DNA of 64,000 nucleotides from JAFAXD01 sp963760435 (lineage in GTDB: Bacteria > Pseudomonadota > Alphaproteobacteria > Rhizobiales > Xanthobacteraceae): assembly GCA_963760435.1 (NCBI GenBank), contig CAVXDE010000043.1:186001-250000 (forward strand), in the 5' to 3' direction. Numbering within the stretch: the stretch's first letter is position 1; every line of letters starts with the position of its first letter. Positions 17,161 to 26,613 of the stretch are shown here, piece by piece. Under the pieces are notes generated by a model. That model saw nothing but the letters and a program-made list of their open reading frames with translations, did no database searches and was not told the origin of the DNA. The translations under genes and the position numbers were made by a program.

Positions 17161-18982
17161 ATGGGGATCGACAGCGCGACCAATGCCGCGCGGCTGTTTC
17201 ACTTCGTAATGATCAAGCCGACCCATTACGACGACGATGGCTACCCGATCCAATGGCTGCGCTCGGCAATCCCCTCGAATACGCTTGCCTGCCTCAATGG
17301 GTTAGCCGAGGACGCCCGGGCCCGGCAGGTCCTTGGTGAAGGCGTCGATATCCGTCTGCATACCTATGACGAGACCAACCGGCGGGTCCGCCCCGACAAG
17401 ATCATCCGCATGGTCCGGCAGGAGGGTGGCCGGGTCCTGATCGGGCTCGTTGGCGTACAGTCGAATCAGTTTGCCCGCGCGGTCGATCTGGCGCGTCCGT
17501 TCCTGGCGGCCGGTTTCCCGGTGTGCATCGGCGGCTTCCACGTGTCGGGCTGCACCGCCATGCTGCCCGAGATGCCCAAGGAGATGCGCGATGCCCAGGC
17601 GATGGGCATCTCGTTCTTCTGCGGTGAATTGGAGGATGGCCGGCTCGATGACGTGCTGCGCGACGCCTATGCGGGCGCGCTCAAGCCGATCTACAACTTC
17701 ATGGACGACCTGCCGTCGCTCGAAGGCGAGCCGGCACCCGATTCTGCCGGCGCAGCATGTGCGACGCACCTCGGGCTCGCTGTCGAGCATCGATCTCGGC
17801 CGTGGCTGTCCGTACCAGTGCTCGTTCTGCACCATCATCAACGTGCAGGGGCGCAAGAGCCGCTTCCGCAGCGCCGATGACCTGGAAAAGATCGTGCGCG
17901 AGAATTATGCGCGGGGCATCGGGCGCTTCTTCATCACCGATGACAACTTCGCCCGCAACCGCCAGTGGGAGCCGCTGTTCGATCGCCTGATCGCCATGCG
18001 TGAAGGCGAGAAGATGAATATCGGCTTCACCATCCAGGTCGACACGCTCTGCCACAAGATTCCGAATTTCATCGAGAAGGCGAGCCGCGCCGGCGTGCGC
18101 CGCGTCTTCATCGGCCTTGAGAACATCAACCCGGACAATCTGCTCGCCGCCAAGAAGCGCCAGAACAAGATCACCGACTATCGCATCATGCTGCAGAAGT
18201 GGCGCGACCACGGCGCCATCACCTATGCGGGCTACATCCTCGGCCTCCCGGCTGACACCAAGGAATTGATCCTGCGCGACATCGAGATCATCAAGCGCGA
18301 GCTGCCGGTCGATATCCTGGAGTTCTTCTTCTTAACGCCGCTGCCCGGCTCTGAAGACCACAAGCGCCTGCTGGCGCAGGGCGTGTGGATGGACGGAGAC
18401 CTCAACAAATACGACCTCAACCACCGCGTCTCGCATCACTCCAAGATGTCGGACAAGGAATGGGAGGAGGCCTATCGGGCCGCCTGGCTCGCCTATTACA
18501 CGCCCGAGCACCTGCGCACGATCCTGCGCCGCACGGCGGCCAGCAAGGCCGGCCGCCCTGGCACGACGCTGACCACGATCCTGTGGTTCCTGTTGATGCT
18601 CCTGTTCGAGGGCGTGCATCCGCTCGAAGGCGGCGCCGTGCGGCTCAAATATCGGCGCGACCGCCGCCACGGCTTGCCGCTGGAAAACCCGCTCCTGTTC
18701 TATCCGCGCTACTGGGGCGGCACGGCGATCAAGCTTGCCAAATACGCCGCCGTCTACTGGCGCGCGCGCCGTACCCTCAAGGAGGTGTTGAACGCGCCCG
18801 ACCGCTGGACCTATACGGACCTCGCCATCGCACCCCCGCAGGCGGACGAGTTCGAGTCACTCGACCTCTATCACGCGACCAGCGGCGGCGAAGCGGCACT
18901 CGCCCGCAAGCGTCGCGAGGACGCGATTCGGGTCGAGACCGACGCGCATCATCACGCCGCACCGGCCGAGGCCGCGGAATAA
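17161..18982 (+). pseudogene. B12-binding-domain radical SAM protein, single-base frameshift
   Basis: Reads as one protein of about 606 residues if one extra base is removed. The N-terminal ~200 residues form a cobalamin-binding-like fold (LIGLVGVQSNQF, FPVCIGGFHVSGC). The radical SAM core begins with GRGCPYQCSFC, supplying the C-x3-C-x2-C iron-sulfur ligands, and continues with FFITDDNFARN and FIGLENINPDN. A C-terminal extension includes a hydrophobic stretch (TILWFLLMLLFEG). The frame changes near 17735: deleting one C from the CCC in GGCACCCGATT joins both halves cleanly. The start ATG follows GAAGGG. The reaction and substrate are unknown; such proteins often methylate unreactive carbons. 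Divergent from the CoxL-like gene. Confidence 0.82.
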
Positions 18983-19030
18983 GATCCGCTCAAGGCGCGC
19001 GCCATAGGTGACGTCTTTCTCATAGATGAC

Positions 19031-19179
19031 GTGTGCGGCCATCCTTCGAGACGCCTGGACCCTTGTGGGTCCAGGCTCCTCTGGATGAGGGCTGCGGTTC
19101 TTTGCGACACTTCAACAATCTCAGCCCTCATCCTGAGGAGCACGCGCTTGCGCGTGCGTCTCGAAGGATGGCCGCACAC
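19031..19179. repeat. 149-nt composite palindrome (GGCCATCCTTCGAGAC family)
   Basis: Starts GTGTGCGGCCATCC and ends with the matching GGATGGCCGCACAC. Inside are two smaller hairpins, one around GGACCCTTGTGGGTCC and one around CACGCGCTTGCGCGTG, plus the CTCATCCTGAGGAGC block shared with other repeats in the window. It is flanked on both sides by CATAGRTGACGT units, consistent with insertion into that array. Confidence 0.75.
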
Positions 19180-19338
19180 ATAGGTGACGTTTTCCTCATA
19201 GGTGACGTCGCTGCGCATAGATGACAGCCCGATCGCGCGCGTGCGCGGGGACATAAATCCGTGTATTTCCCATAGATGACCTTCTTCATCATAGTTCATC
19301 ACCTGTGTTCTCGATCCAGGCCGGATGAAAACTAGCCT

Positions 19339-19419
19339 CGTCATTGCGAGGAGCGGAGCGACGAAGCAATCCAGTGCGGCGCCTCAGCACTGGATTGCTT
19401 CGCTTCGCTCGCAATGACG
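19339..19419. repeat. 81-nt palindromic repeat (CGTCATTGCGAG...CGCAATGACG)
   Basis: Terminal arms CGTCATTGCGAG and CGCAATGACG enclose a second pair GAAGCAATCCAGTG / CACTGGATTGCTTC. A related 103-base copy lies at 57652-57754. The family is common between genes of bradyrhizobia and their relatives and has no coding content. Confidence 0.8.
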
Positions 19420-19871
19420 GATCTGCCATAGATGACGTTTTCTTCTTAGATGACGTGTTTGCGCGACTTCTCTTGTTGCAAATTCTCTTTTGCAAACGTC
19501 ACGACAATTGCCGGCTCAAGAATTCCTCATAGGACTGCCGCAGGCAACGGGCGGCAAAGCATGTTCAGAGCTTGATGTGCAATCATATAGAGCGCGCGCG
19601 AGCCGCGGCGCGCAATTCACAGCGTGCTCAAGCGACGCCTACATTTTGGTTAAGTTTTGTAAAGCCTTTCCTGCGTGGAATTAATCTCCGCGTAACGGGC
19701 GCGCAATGCTCGGATGACTACATGTCGTGGTCGGCGGAGAGGGTTTGGTGCAAACCGCAAATTCTCCGCATTCGCAGCGCTAACAAGATCGGGGGCTTTC
19801 ACTTCTGTTCATGTTCGAACGTCACGCCGTTTCCGAGCCTCAGGCTCTTGCGAACGATCCAGGAGTCCGCC

Positions 19872-21107
19872 TTGATCCCAGTTGAGCATTCATCGCGCAG
19901 CCGCAGACGGTGGTGGTTCCTTGGGCTCGCCGCCGTCCTGGTCGGTTCCTATTTCGGGTGGCAGCATTTCGCCACAAAGGGCGCCGATGCGGCGCTTCCC
20001 ACCAAAGCAGCAGCCGTTGCGCCGCCCGTGCCGGTTACGGTCGCCACCGTGCAGCGGACCGATTTCCCAGTCTACCTGAACGGGCTTGGGACCGTGCAGC
20101 CGTTCAATACCGTCACCGTCCGAAGCCGTGTCGATGGTCAGATCACCAAGGTCGAGTTCAAGCAAGGACTGATGGTCAAGCAGGGCGATGTCCTGGTGCA
20201 AGTCGATCCGCGCCCGTATCAGGCGGCGCTGACCCAGGCGCAGTCCAAAAAGGCGCAGGACGAGGCCAACCTCAAGAACGCGAAGCTCAATCTCGATCGC
20301 TACCAGAGTCTCGCCGACAAGGATTTCGCCTCCAAGCAGCAGCTCGACACCCAGCAGGCAATGGTCGATCAGCTGACGGCACAGATCAGCGGTGATCAAG
20401 CTGCGATCGACAATGCGCAGACGCAGCTCAGCTATACGACTATCACGGCGCCGCTGTCAGGGCGGGCAGGCTTCCGCCTGGTCGATCCGGGCAATATCGT
20501 GCACGCCTCGGATCAGAACGGCATCGTGACCATCGTCCAGCTGCAGCCGATCTCGGTGGTATTCACGGCACCGGAAGAAGACGTGCAGGAGATCAACAAG
20601 GCGCTGGAAGCCGGCGTCGTGCCGGTCAAGGCGCTGAGCTCGGACGGCCTCAAGGTATTGGCGGAAGGCCGGCTCGGCCGCGTGGATAATCAAGTCGACC
20701 AAGCGAGCGGCACCATCCGTCTCAAGGGAGTGTTTGATAACAAGGACAACATCCTGTGGCCCGGGTTGTCGGTGCAGACCCAATTACTGGTCGAGACGCT
20801 CAAGCAAGTCGTGGTGATTCCCGAGGATGCGGTTCAGCATGGACCCGACGGGCTCTATGCGTTCGTCATCGGCGATGACAACAAAGCGAGCGTGCAGCCG
20901 ATTACGGTGAGCCAGACAGGCGAGGGCAAAGCGGTGGTCCAGCAAGGCCTGAATCCGGGCCAGCGGGTGGTTGTGGCGGGGCAGTACCGGCTCCAGGCCG
21001 GAACCGTCGTCAAGCCGAACGCGGGTCCCGCAGCTACACCACAAGCACGGAGCACCGGATCGACGTTGACAACGGAAGCTGAAAACATCTCGCCCAAGGT
21101 GCGGTGA
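19872..21107 (+). CDS. RND efflux periplasmic adaptor (MdtA/HlyD-type membrane fusion protein)
   Basis: A 411-residue membrane-fusion protein that bridges an inner-membrane RND pump to an outer-membrane channel. One N-terminal membrane anchor (WWFLGLAAVLVGSYFGW), a barrel-sandwich domain starting TVQPFNTVTVRSRVDGQI, a coiled-coil hairpin rich in K/Q/A (residues ~120-190), and the LSYTTITAPLSGRAG return segment are visible. I start it at the TTG at 19872, behind AGGAG with eight-base spacing; the frame further upstream is not protein-like. It overlaps or abuts the RND permease gene, so both are co-translated. Export substrates are probably drugs or other organic toxicants, as in MdtABC. Confidence 0.88.
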   Translation: MIPVEHSSRSRRRWWFLGLAAVLVGSYFGWQHFATKGADAALPTKAAAVAPPVPVTVATVQRTDFPVYLNGLGTVQPFNTVTVRSRVDGQITKVEFKQGLMVKQGDVLVQVDPRPYQAALTQAQSKKAQDEANLKNAKLNLDRYQSLADKDFASKQQLDTQQAMVDQLTAQISGDQAAIDNAQTQLSYTTITAPLSGRAGFRLVDPGNIVHASDQNGIVTIVQLQPISVVFTAPEEDVQEINKALEAGVVPVKALSSDGLKVLAEGRLGRVDNQVDQASGTIRLKGVFDNKDNILWPGLSVQTQLLVETLKQVVVIPEDAVQHGPDGLYAFVIGDDNKASVQPITVSQTGEGKAVVQQGLNPGQRVVVAGQYRLQAGTVVKPNAGPAATPQARSTGSTLTTEAENISPKVR

Positions 21108-21109
21108 CC

Positions 21110-24100
21110 ATGCAGGACGGCATTTCCGGGCCGTTCATTCGGCACCCCATCGCAACCACGCTGTTGATGGTCGCGATTCTGGTCGCGGGCATCGTGGTCT
21201 ATCCGAAGCTGCCCGTGGCGCCATTGCCGCAGGTCGATTTCCCCACCATCCAGGTCTCCGCGAGCTTGCCCGGCGCTAGTCCGGATACGATGGCCTCGTC
21301 GGTTGCCCAGCCGCTGGAAACGCAGTTCGCCCAGATCCCGGGCGTCGCGCAAATGACCTCGACGAGCGCGCTCGGGTCGACCAGCATCACCATCCAGTTC
21401 GATCTGGATCGCAACATCGATGGCGCGGCGAACGATGTGCAGGCGGCGATCAATGCGGCGAGCGGCCAATTGCCCAAGACCCTGCCGACGCCGCCAACCT
21501 ACCGCAAAGTCAATCCGGCGGATTCGCCGATCCTGTTGCTCGCAGCCACCTCCGACACGCTGCCGCTGACCGAGGTGGACGACAACATCGAGACCAAGCT
21601 CGCGCCGCAAATCAGCCAGATCCCCGGCGTCGCCCAGGTTTCCATCGGTGGCCAGCAGAAACCGGCGATCCGGATTCAATTGGACCCGGCCAAGCTGGTC
21701 GCCAAAGGGCTGTCGCTCGAGGATGTCCGCACGCCGCTCGCGGTGACGACGGTGGACAATCCGAAGGGCACGATCATGGGCCCGGTGCGGTCCTACACGA
21801 TCTACACCAATGACCAGCTGACCAAGTCCAAGGATTGGAACGACGTCATCGTTGCCTATCGCGACGGGGCGCCGCTGCGGGTTCGCGATATCGGCCAAGC
21901 CATCACCGGCCCGCAGGACACGACGCAGGCGGCGTGGGCCGACGGCGAACGTGGCCTGGTGATCGTCGTCTACAAGCAGCCGGGCGCTAACGTCATCGAC
22001 ACCGTCGACAAGATCAAGGCCGAGCTGCCGCGCCTCCAGGCAACCATGCCGGCCGCGATCAAGATCTTTACTTTGAGCGATCGCACGCAGACCATCCGGG
22101 CGGCGGTGGAGGACGTGCAATTCACCTTGTTGCTGACGATTGCGCTGGTGGTGATGGTGATCTTCATCTTCCTGCGCAATCTGTGGGCGACGATCATCCC
22201 CAGTGTCACCGTGCCGCTCGCGCTGCTCGGTGCCTGCGCGCTGATGTGGTTTGCCAATTACAGCCTCGACAACCTGTCGCTGATGGCCTTGACCATCGCG
22301 GTGGGTTTCGTGGTGGACGACGCGATCGTGATGCTCGAGAACATCACCCGCTACATCGAAGAAGGTGAGAAACCCTTTGAGGCGGCGCTGAAAGGCTCGC
22401 GCGAGATTGCCTTCACGATCGTCTCCATCAGCATTTCGCTCATTGCGGTTCTGATCCCGCTTTTGTTGATGGGCGGCATCATCGGGCGGCTGTTCCGGGA
22501 GTTCGCCGTCACGCTGTCCATGGCGATCGTCGTGTCAGCGGTCGTATCGCTCACCCTGACCCCGATGATGGCCTCGCGTTTCCTGAAAGCGCACAACGAA
22601 GCGCATCACGGACGCCTTTACCTCATGAGCGAGCGGGCGTTCGACGCCATGCTGCATGCCTACGAGCGCGGGCTGGACCTCGTCCTGAAATATCAATTCA
22701 CCACGCTGTGCGTATTCTTCGCGACGCTGGCGCTCTCGGTCTATTTGTTCATGGCGATTCCAAAGGGGTTCTTCCCGCAGCAGGATATCGGCCTGATCAC
22801 CGGCATCTCCGAGGCCTCGCAGGACGTTTCACCCGCCGCCATGATGCGGTTGCAGCAATCGCTGGGCGCCATCGTCATGCAGGATCCGGCGGTCGATCAC
22901 GTCGGCATGTTCGTCGGCGGCTCCGGCAACGCGCCGAACAACGGGCGCATGTTCATCTCTTTGAAGCCGCGCCAGGATCGGACGGCAAATGCCGATCAAA
23001 TCATTTCACGGCTGCGGCCGCAGCTCGATCAAGTCCAAGGCGCGAAGCTGTTTCTGCAAGCCGCGCAAGACGTACGTGTTGGCGGCCGCGCATCGCGAAC
23101 CCAGTTCCAGTATACCTTGCAAGGCCCGGACATCGCCGAGCTCAACGAATGGGCCCCGAAGGTTCTCACCAAGCTCAAAACTCTGCCCGAGCTACGCGAT
23201 GTGGCGACCGACCAGCAGACCGCGGGCACTACGCTGACGCTGACGATCAACCGCGACCAGGCCGCACGCTATGGCCTGACCCCACAGGCGATCGACGACA
23301 CGCTCTATGATGCGTTCGGGCAGCGCGAAATCGCGCAGTACTTCACGCAGCTTGCCAGCTATTACGTGATCATGGAGGTTTTGCCGTCCCTGCAGGGCAA
23401 TCCGGCGACGCTCGACCAGATCTTTCTGCGCTCACCCACGACGGGGGGCGAGGTACCACTCTCCGCCTTCGCCAAATGGACCACGGCGCCGATTGCGCCG
23501 TTGTCGATCAGCCATCAGGGGCAGTTTCCGGCGATCACCATCAGCTTTAATCTGGCGCAGGGCACGGCGCTAGGGCAGGCGACGAGCGCAATCGAGCAAG
23601 CGACCACCGAGCTGGGCCTGCCGGCGACGATCATCCGCACCTTCCAGGGCAATGCGCAGGCATTTCAGGACTCGCTCTCGACAGTGCCGATGCTGATCCT
23701 GGCCGCGCTGTTTGTGGTCTACATCATTCTCGGCGTTCTCTATGAGAGCTTCATCCATCCAATCACGATTCTCTCAACCTTGCCGTCCGCGGGGGTCGGC
23801 GCGCTGGCGACGCTGATGCTGTTTCACTTCGATTTCAGTCTGATCGCGCTGATCGGCATCATTCTGCTGATCGGCATCGTCAAGAAGAACGGAATCATGA
23901 TGGTCGATTTCGCGATTGTGGCCGAGCGCGATCATCATATGTCGCCGATCGATGCCATCCGGCGAGCGGCGATCCTGCGCTTCCGGCCGATCATGATGAC
24001 CACCATGGCGGCGCTGCTGGGCGGGGTGCCGCTCATGCTGGGGCAGGGCACGGGCGCCGAGATCCGCCAGCCGCTGGGGTATGCGATGGTCGGCGGACTG

Positions 24101-24268
24101 ATCGTGAGCCAGGCGCTAACCTTGTTCACGACGCCGGTGATCTATCTCTATCTCGACCGTGTGTCGCAACGGCTGAGCCGCGGACCGCGTTCGACCAAGC
24201 CGCCCGAGGACGCGCGCACCGAAGGCCCCCTTGTGAAGCCGCCAACAGCAATCCAGGCAGCTGAATAA
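21110..24268 (+). CDS. RND efflux permease (MdtB/MdtC-like)
   Basis: A 1052-residue proton-driven inner-membrane pump of the hydrophobe/amphiphile RND family. It has the usual duplicated layout: a transmembrane helix (TTLLMVAILVAGIVVYP), a large periplasmic domain, a helix bundle including GFVVDDAIVMLEN whose D-D pair is the proton relay, then a second periplasmic loop and second bundle (GIILLIGIVKKNGIMMVDF). This motif set separates it from heavy-metal CusA-type pumps. The ATG at 21110 lies three bases after the adaptor stop; a GTG at 21104 overlapping that stop is the alternative. No outer-membrane channel gene follows, so it must borrow a TolC-like protein. Confidence 0.92.
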   Translation: MQDGISGPFIRHPIATTLLMVAILVAGIVVYPKLPVAPLPQVDFPTIQVSASLPGASPDTMASSVAQPLETQFAQIPGVAQMTSTSALGSTSITIQFDLDRNIDGAANDVQAAINAASGQLPKTLPTPPTYRKVNPADSPILLLAATSDTLPLTEVDDNIETKLAPQISQIPGVAQVSIGGQQKPAIRIQLDPAKLVAKGLSLEDVRTPLAVTTVDNPKGTIMGPVRSYTIYTNDQLTKSKDWNDVIVAYRDGAPLRVRDIGQAITGPQDTTQAAWADGERGLVIVVYKQPGANVIDTVDKIKAELPRLQATMPAAIKIFTLSDRTQTIRAAVEDVQFTLLLTIALVVMVIFIFLRNLWATIIPSVTVPLALLGACALMWFANYSLDNLSLMALTIAVGFVVDDAIVMLENITRYIEEGEKPFEAALKGSREIAFTIVSISISLIAVLIPLLLMGGIIGRLFREFAVTLSMAIVVSAVVSLTLTPMMASRFLKAHNEAHHGRLYLMSERAFDAMLHAYERGLDLVLKYQFTTLCVFFATLALSVYLFMAIPKGFFPQQDIGLITGISEASQDVSPAAMMRLQQSLGAIVMQDPAVDHVGMFVGGSGNAPNNGRMFISLKPRQDRTANADQIISRLRPQLDQVQGAKLFLQAAQDVRVGGRASRTQFQYTLQGPDIAELNEWAPKVLTKLKTLPELRDVATDQQTAGTTLTLTINRDQAARYGLTPQAIDDTLYDAFGQREIAQYFTQLASYYVIMEVLPSLQGNPATLDQIFLRSPTTGGEVPLSAFAKWTTAPIAPLSISHQGQFPAITISFNLAQGTALGQATSAIEQATTELGLPATIIRTFQGNAQAFQDSLSTVPMLILAALFVVYIILGVLYESFIHPITILSTLPSAGVGALATLMLFHFDFSLIALIGIILLIGIVKKNGIMMVDFAIVAERDHHMSPIDAIRRAAILRFRPIMMTTMAALLGGVPLMLGQGTGAEIRQPLGYAMVGGLIVSQALTLFTTPVIYLYLDRVSQRLSRGPRSTKPPEDARTEGPLVKPPTAIQAAE

Positions 24269-24274
24269 AGGGCT

Positions 24275-25276
24275 TCACTTGCCAAACACTGGCTGGCCAA
24301 ACAGGCTCGGTAGCAGGTCATCCGTGAACAGGAGCAGCTGCGCGCGCACACCCGTGCTGTGCCCGGCGGCGCTGTTGAGCGGCAGGATTGCCTCGGCACC
24401 AATCTGATATTTATCGCCGACGTAGACCAGCCCGGGGTTCATGGTGGCGACCGAAGGTTTCCCGACCGGCGAGTCGATTGCAAACTCGACGAGGGGGATG
24501 AACTGATAGAGTGGTTCCTGGTTCGGCAACCGGCCCGGCTTGAACCGCGGTGTGAGATAGAAGGTGCTGTACTGGATCGACAATCCCCAGTGCAGGACCG
24601 TGCTGGTCGCAAACGGCGTGGGCACGAGCTGCCCGGCAATCGAATTGTCCAAGGTCATGGATGTTTTGGCGGTTGGCACCTCCGCTGACAGGAGGCCACT
24701 GATTGCGAACGGCCGCAACCAGGCCAATGCGGCGGGCGCGTCGCCAAAGCCTTTTCCGAAGAACAAGCCCGGACCCAAGGTGCTGAACTGATTGGCACCG
24801 ACCCCATGTGCACCGGAAGTCCCGATGCTGCCACCAAAGCCCGCTGAAACCATCACTTCGTGCAGATCGTTTTGCCAAAGCAACGTTTTCAGCAGGAGAC
24901 TTGTTTCATCGAAACCGGAGCGAGACATGCCGCCCCAGTTGCGATGGATGAAGCCATTACCCACGCTCAGGCTGAGGGTCGGCGTCAGCAGCCGTGAGAA
25001 TTCCCAGCTGAACGTATTGTCCACCACATCGTTTCCGGATTCCGGCGGATGCTTCTGGCTGGCGCCATTGAGCACGAGCTCGTCCATGACCGCAGGGTCT
25101 TCGAACGACATCGTGCCGGGGAAGAGCCTGTTGCCGGCGATCCCATGCGCATGCGCGGGCTGCAAATCCCACGGGAACGCAAGGGCAAGCGTCACGCAAA
25201 TCGCAATCGCCCGGACGCAGCTGATCGCGCTGCAGCCATGCGGAAGTAACCGCACGGAACGGTGCAGAACCAACAT
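24275..25276 (-). CDS. Exported beta-barrel-like protein of unknown function
   Basis: A 333-residue protein with an N-terminal signal peptide (AIAICVTLALAFPWDL, ending near AHA-HG). The mature part has alternating short hydrophobic strands (LSLSVGNGFIHRNWGG, HWGLSIQYSTFYLTPRF, GVRAQLLLFTDDL), as expected for an outer-membrane beta-barrel. I do not recognise a characterised family. It is convergent with the RND permease (stops 6 bases apart) and probably co-transcribed after the His-rich protein gene 81 bases upstream. That partner hints at metal handling, but this is weak. The barrel could in principle relate to the neighbouring efflux pump, although it lacks the coiled-coil region of a TolC-type channel. 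Confidence 0.65.
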   Translation of the reverse strand: MLVLHRSVRLLPHGCSAISCVRAIAICVTLALAFPWDLQPAHAHGIAGNRLFPGTMSFEDPAVMDELVLNGASQKHPPESGNDVVDNTFSWEFSRLLTPTLSLSVGNGFIHRNWGGMSRSGFDETSLLLKTLLWQNDLHEVMVSAGFGGSIGTSGAHGVGANQFSTLGPGLFFGKGFGDAPAALAWLRPFAISGLLSAEVPTAKTSMTLDNSIAGQLVPTPFATSTVLHWGLSIQYSTFYLTPRFKPGRLPNQEPLYQFIPLVEFAIDSPVGKPSVATMNPGLVYVGDKYQIGAEAILPLNSAAGHSTGVRAQLLLFTDDLLPSLFGQPVFGK

Positions 25277-25357
25277 TGAAGGGCCTCAGCCAATGCAATT
25301 GAACAGGACGGAATCCGCCCCACGTGCGGTCCGCCGCGCGTCATTCAAAGCAAATGG

Positions 25358-25717
25358 CTAGGCTCTGGGTGGTCGGTCGAGTCGCGAAGGAGACACGCTG
25401 ACGAGCGTGGTGGGCGCAAGCTCTACGATCGGAGCAACAGCGATCGGCCGTGCCTGCTCGACGCTATGCGGGAGCATGCCAACCAGCCCGTGATGCAGGG
25501 CGCAACACTGATCGTGCTCGTCGTGCGTGCCGGGATTGTGCTGGTGGTGCGGGGATTGCGACTGGTTGGATCGGGAGACTGCAGCCGCCTGTGTGGCGTC
25601 CTGATGTGCGTACTCGTGCACGACATCGACGTAGACCAAAGGCGTCACGCCCCCGATCTGCGCGAGGAGGAACAAGCAAAACAGCCATGAGCCGAGGCGG
25701 TGAAGCTGACCAAGCAT
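25358..25717 (-). CDS. Small histidine-rich exported protein
   Basis: A 119-residue protein with an N-terminal hydrophobic segment (LGSWLFCLFLLAQIGG) that acts as signal peptide or anchor, followed by a histidine cluster (SPHHQHNPGTHDEHDQCCALHHG) that I describe as nine histidines and two cysteines within about 25 residues. This suggests binding of copper, nickel, zinc or a similar metal in the periplasm. The C-terminus is hydrophobic and then basic. It lies 81 bases upstream of the beta-barrel-like protein on the same strand. Identity of the metal and role are unknown; the ribosome site is weak. Confidence 0.6.
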   Translation of the reverse strand: MLGQLHRLGSWLFCLFLLAQIGGVTPLVYVDVVHEYAHQDATQAAAVSRSNQSQSPHHQHNPGTHDEHDQCCALHHGLVGMLPHSVEQARPIAVAPIVELAPTTLVSVSPSRLDRPPRA

Positions 25718-25887
25718 CGTTCAATGCCCGTGCGCGGAGCGTGAGCAGCCTGGAACTCTTGATCGTGACGCTGTCGCCGTCAATCGAGGCGAAGCCGAAT
25801 GCTCCGGAAATTCGTGACAATGTGGCCGTTCGGCAACAAATATCAGAGCCGTAGGGCAGGCTCCGCGCTGCATCCTTCGACTTGGGG

Positions 25888-26613
25888 CTAAATCTCCGTC
25901 CACTCCTCGGCGCTGGCGCCCGCGAGCGACTGTACGCGCGCCTCGTCGGCGGCAAGCTCGCGCGCCGGGCCCGCGTAGACGATGCTGCCGTTGTCGAGCA
26001 CATAGGCGTTGTCGGCGATCTCGAGGCTCATGCGGGCATTCTGCTCGACCAGCAGCACGGAAATTCCCTCATCGCGCATCTGCGCGACGACACGAAAGAC
26101 CTCGCGCACGATCAGCGGCGCCAGCCCCTGCGATGGCTCATCGAGGATGAGCAGCTTCGGATTGAGCAGCAGCGCACGCCCGATCGATAGCATTTCCTGC
26201 TCGCCGCCGGAGAGCTGCCGGCCGCGGTTCTGCTTGCGCTCCGCAAGGCGCGGAAAGAGTTGATAGATGCGCGCGGTCGTCCAGGAGCCTGCACGTTCCA
26301 GCGGAACCTTCAGATTCTCGTCAACACTCAAATTGGGAAAGATGCGCCTACCCTCGGGCACGTAACCGACGCCGGCGGCGGCAATGCGATAGGGCGGCCA
26401 ACGCGTGGTCTCGGTGCCGAAGATTGTGACCCGGCCGGCACGCGGCGGTGTGAGCCCCATGAGGCTGCGCAGCGTCGTGGTTTTGCCGGCGCCGTTGCGG
26501 CCTAGCAGCGCGGTGATCTTCCCTTCGGCCACAGCTAAGCCGACGTCATGCAAGATATGGCTCTTGCCGTAGAAGGTGTGCAGCCCTTCGGCCGTGAGTG
26601 CCGGCGCGCTCAT
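25888..26613 (-). CDS. livF: Branched-chain-type ABC transporter ATP-binding protein LivF
   Basis: A 241-residue ATPase of the LivF type. Walker A is LLGRNGAGKTTT, the signature is LSGGEQEMLSIGRAL, Walker B is LLILDEPSQGLAP, and the switch region is VLLVEQNA. Together with LivG it energises the LivHM permease. Its ATG overlaps the livG stop as ATGA. It is the last gene of the minus-strand operon that starts with the substrate-binding protein at 30569. Confidence 0.95.
   Translation of the reverse strand: MSAPALTAEGLHTFYGKSHILHDVGLAVAEGKITALLGRNGAGKTTTLRSLMGLTPPRAGRVTIFGTETTRWPPYRIAAAGVGYVPEGRRIFPNLSVDENLKVPLERAGSWTTARIYQLFPRLAERKQNRGRQLSGGEQEMLSIGRALLLNPKLLILDEPSQGLAPLIVREVFRVVAQMRDEGISVLLVEQNARMSLEIADNAYVLDNGSIVYAGPARELAADEARVQSLAGASAEEWTEI

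Larger units (their letters stand above)
19003..19460 (+). repeat. Interrupted array of 12-base repeats CATAGRTGACGT with 18-19 base period
   Basis: Copies or near copies of CATAGRTGACGT begin at about 19003, 19021, 19179, 19197, 19216, 19271, 19290 (degenerate), 19427 and 19445 (CTTAGATGACGT). Within each group the period is 18 or 19 bases, with linkers such as CTTTCT or TTTTCCT. Two palindromic elements (19031-19179 and 19339-19419) lie between groups as if inserted into the array. The layout is unlike CRISPR because the linkers are only about six bases. It may be a degenerate repetitive element or a binding-site array. Confidence 0.75.
18983..19871. other. Long gene-free, repeat-rich gap upstream of the RND efflux operon
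   Basis: This 889-base stretch contains no reading frame that I can support. Its first half holds an array of CATAGRTGACGT repeats, a large palindrome and a second palindrome. Its second half (about 19460-19871) is less GC-rich and must contain the promoter of the efflux operon, although I cannot point to a convincing -35/-10 pair. An open frame in phase with the adaptor gene extends back to 19572, but it has no ribosome site and is not protein-like. Confidence 0.7.

Noticed and set aside
19003..19460. CRISPR array
   Set aside because: Repeats are only 12 bases with about 6-base linkers, unequal groups, no spacers of 30 or more bases and no cas genes nearby.
20855..22120. Minus-strand open frame of about 421 codons
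   Set aside because: Antisense to the RND adaptor and permease genes; Arg/Asp/Gly/His-rich shadow.
25464..26003. Minus-strand frame of about 179 codons overlapping the His-rich gene and livF
   Set aside because: Low-complexity Arg/Ser/Ala composition and overlap with two better supported genes.
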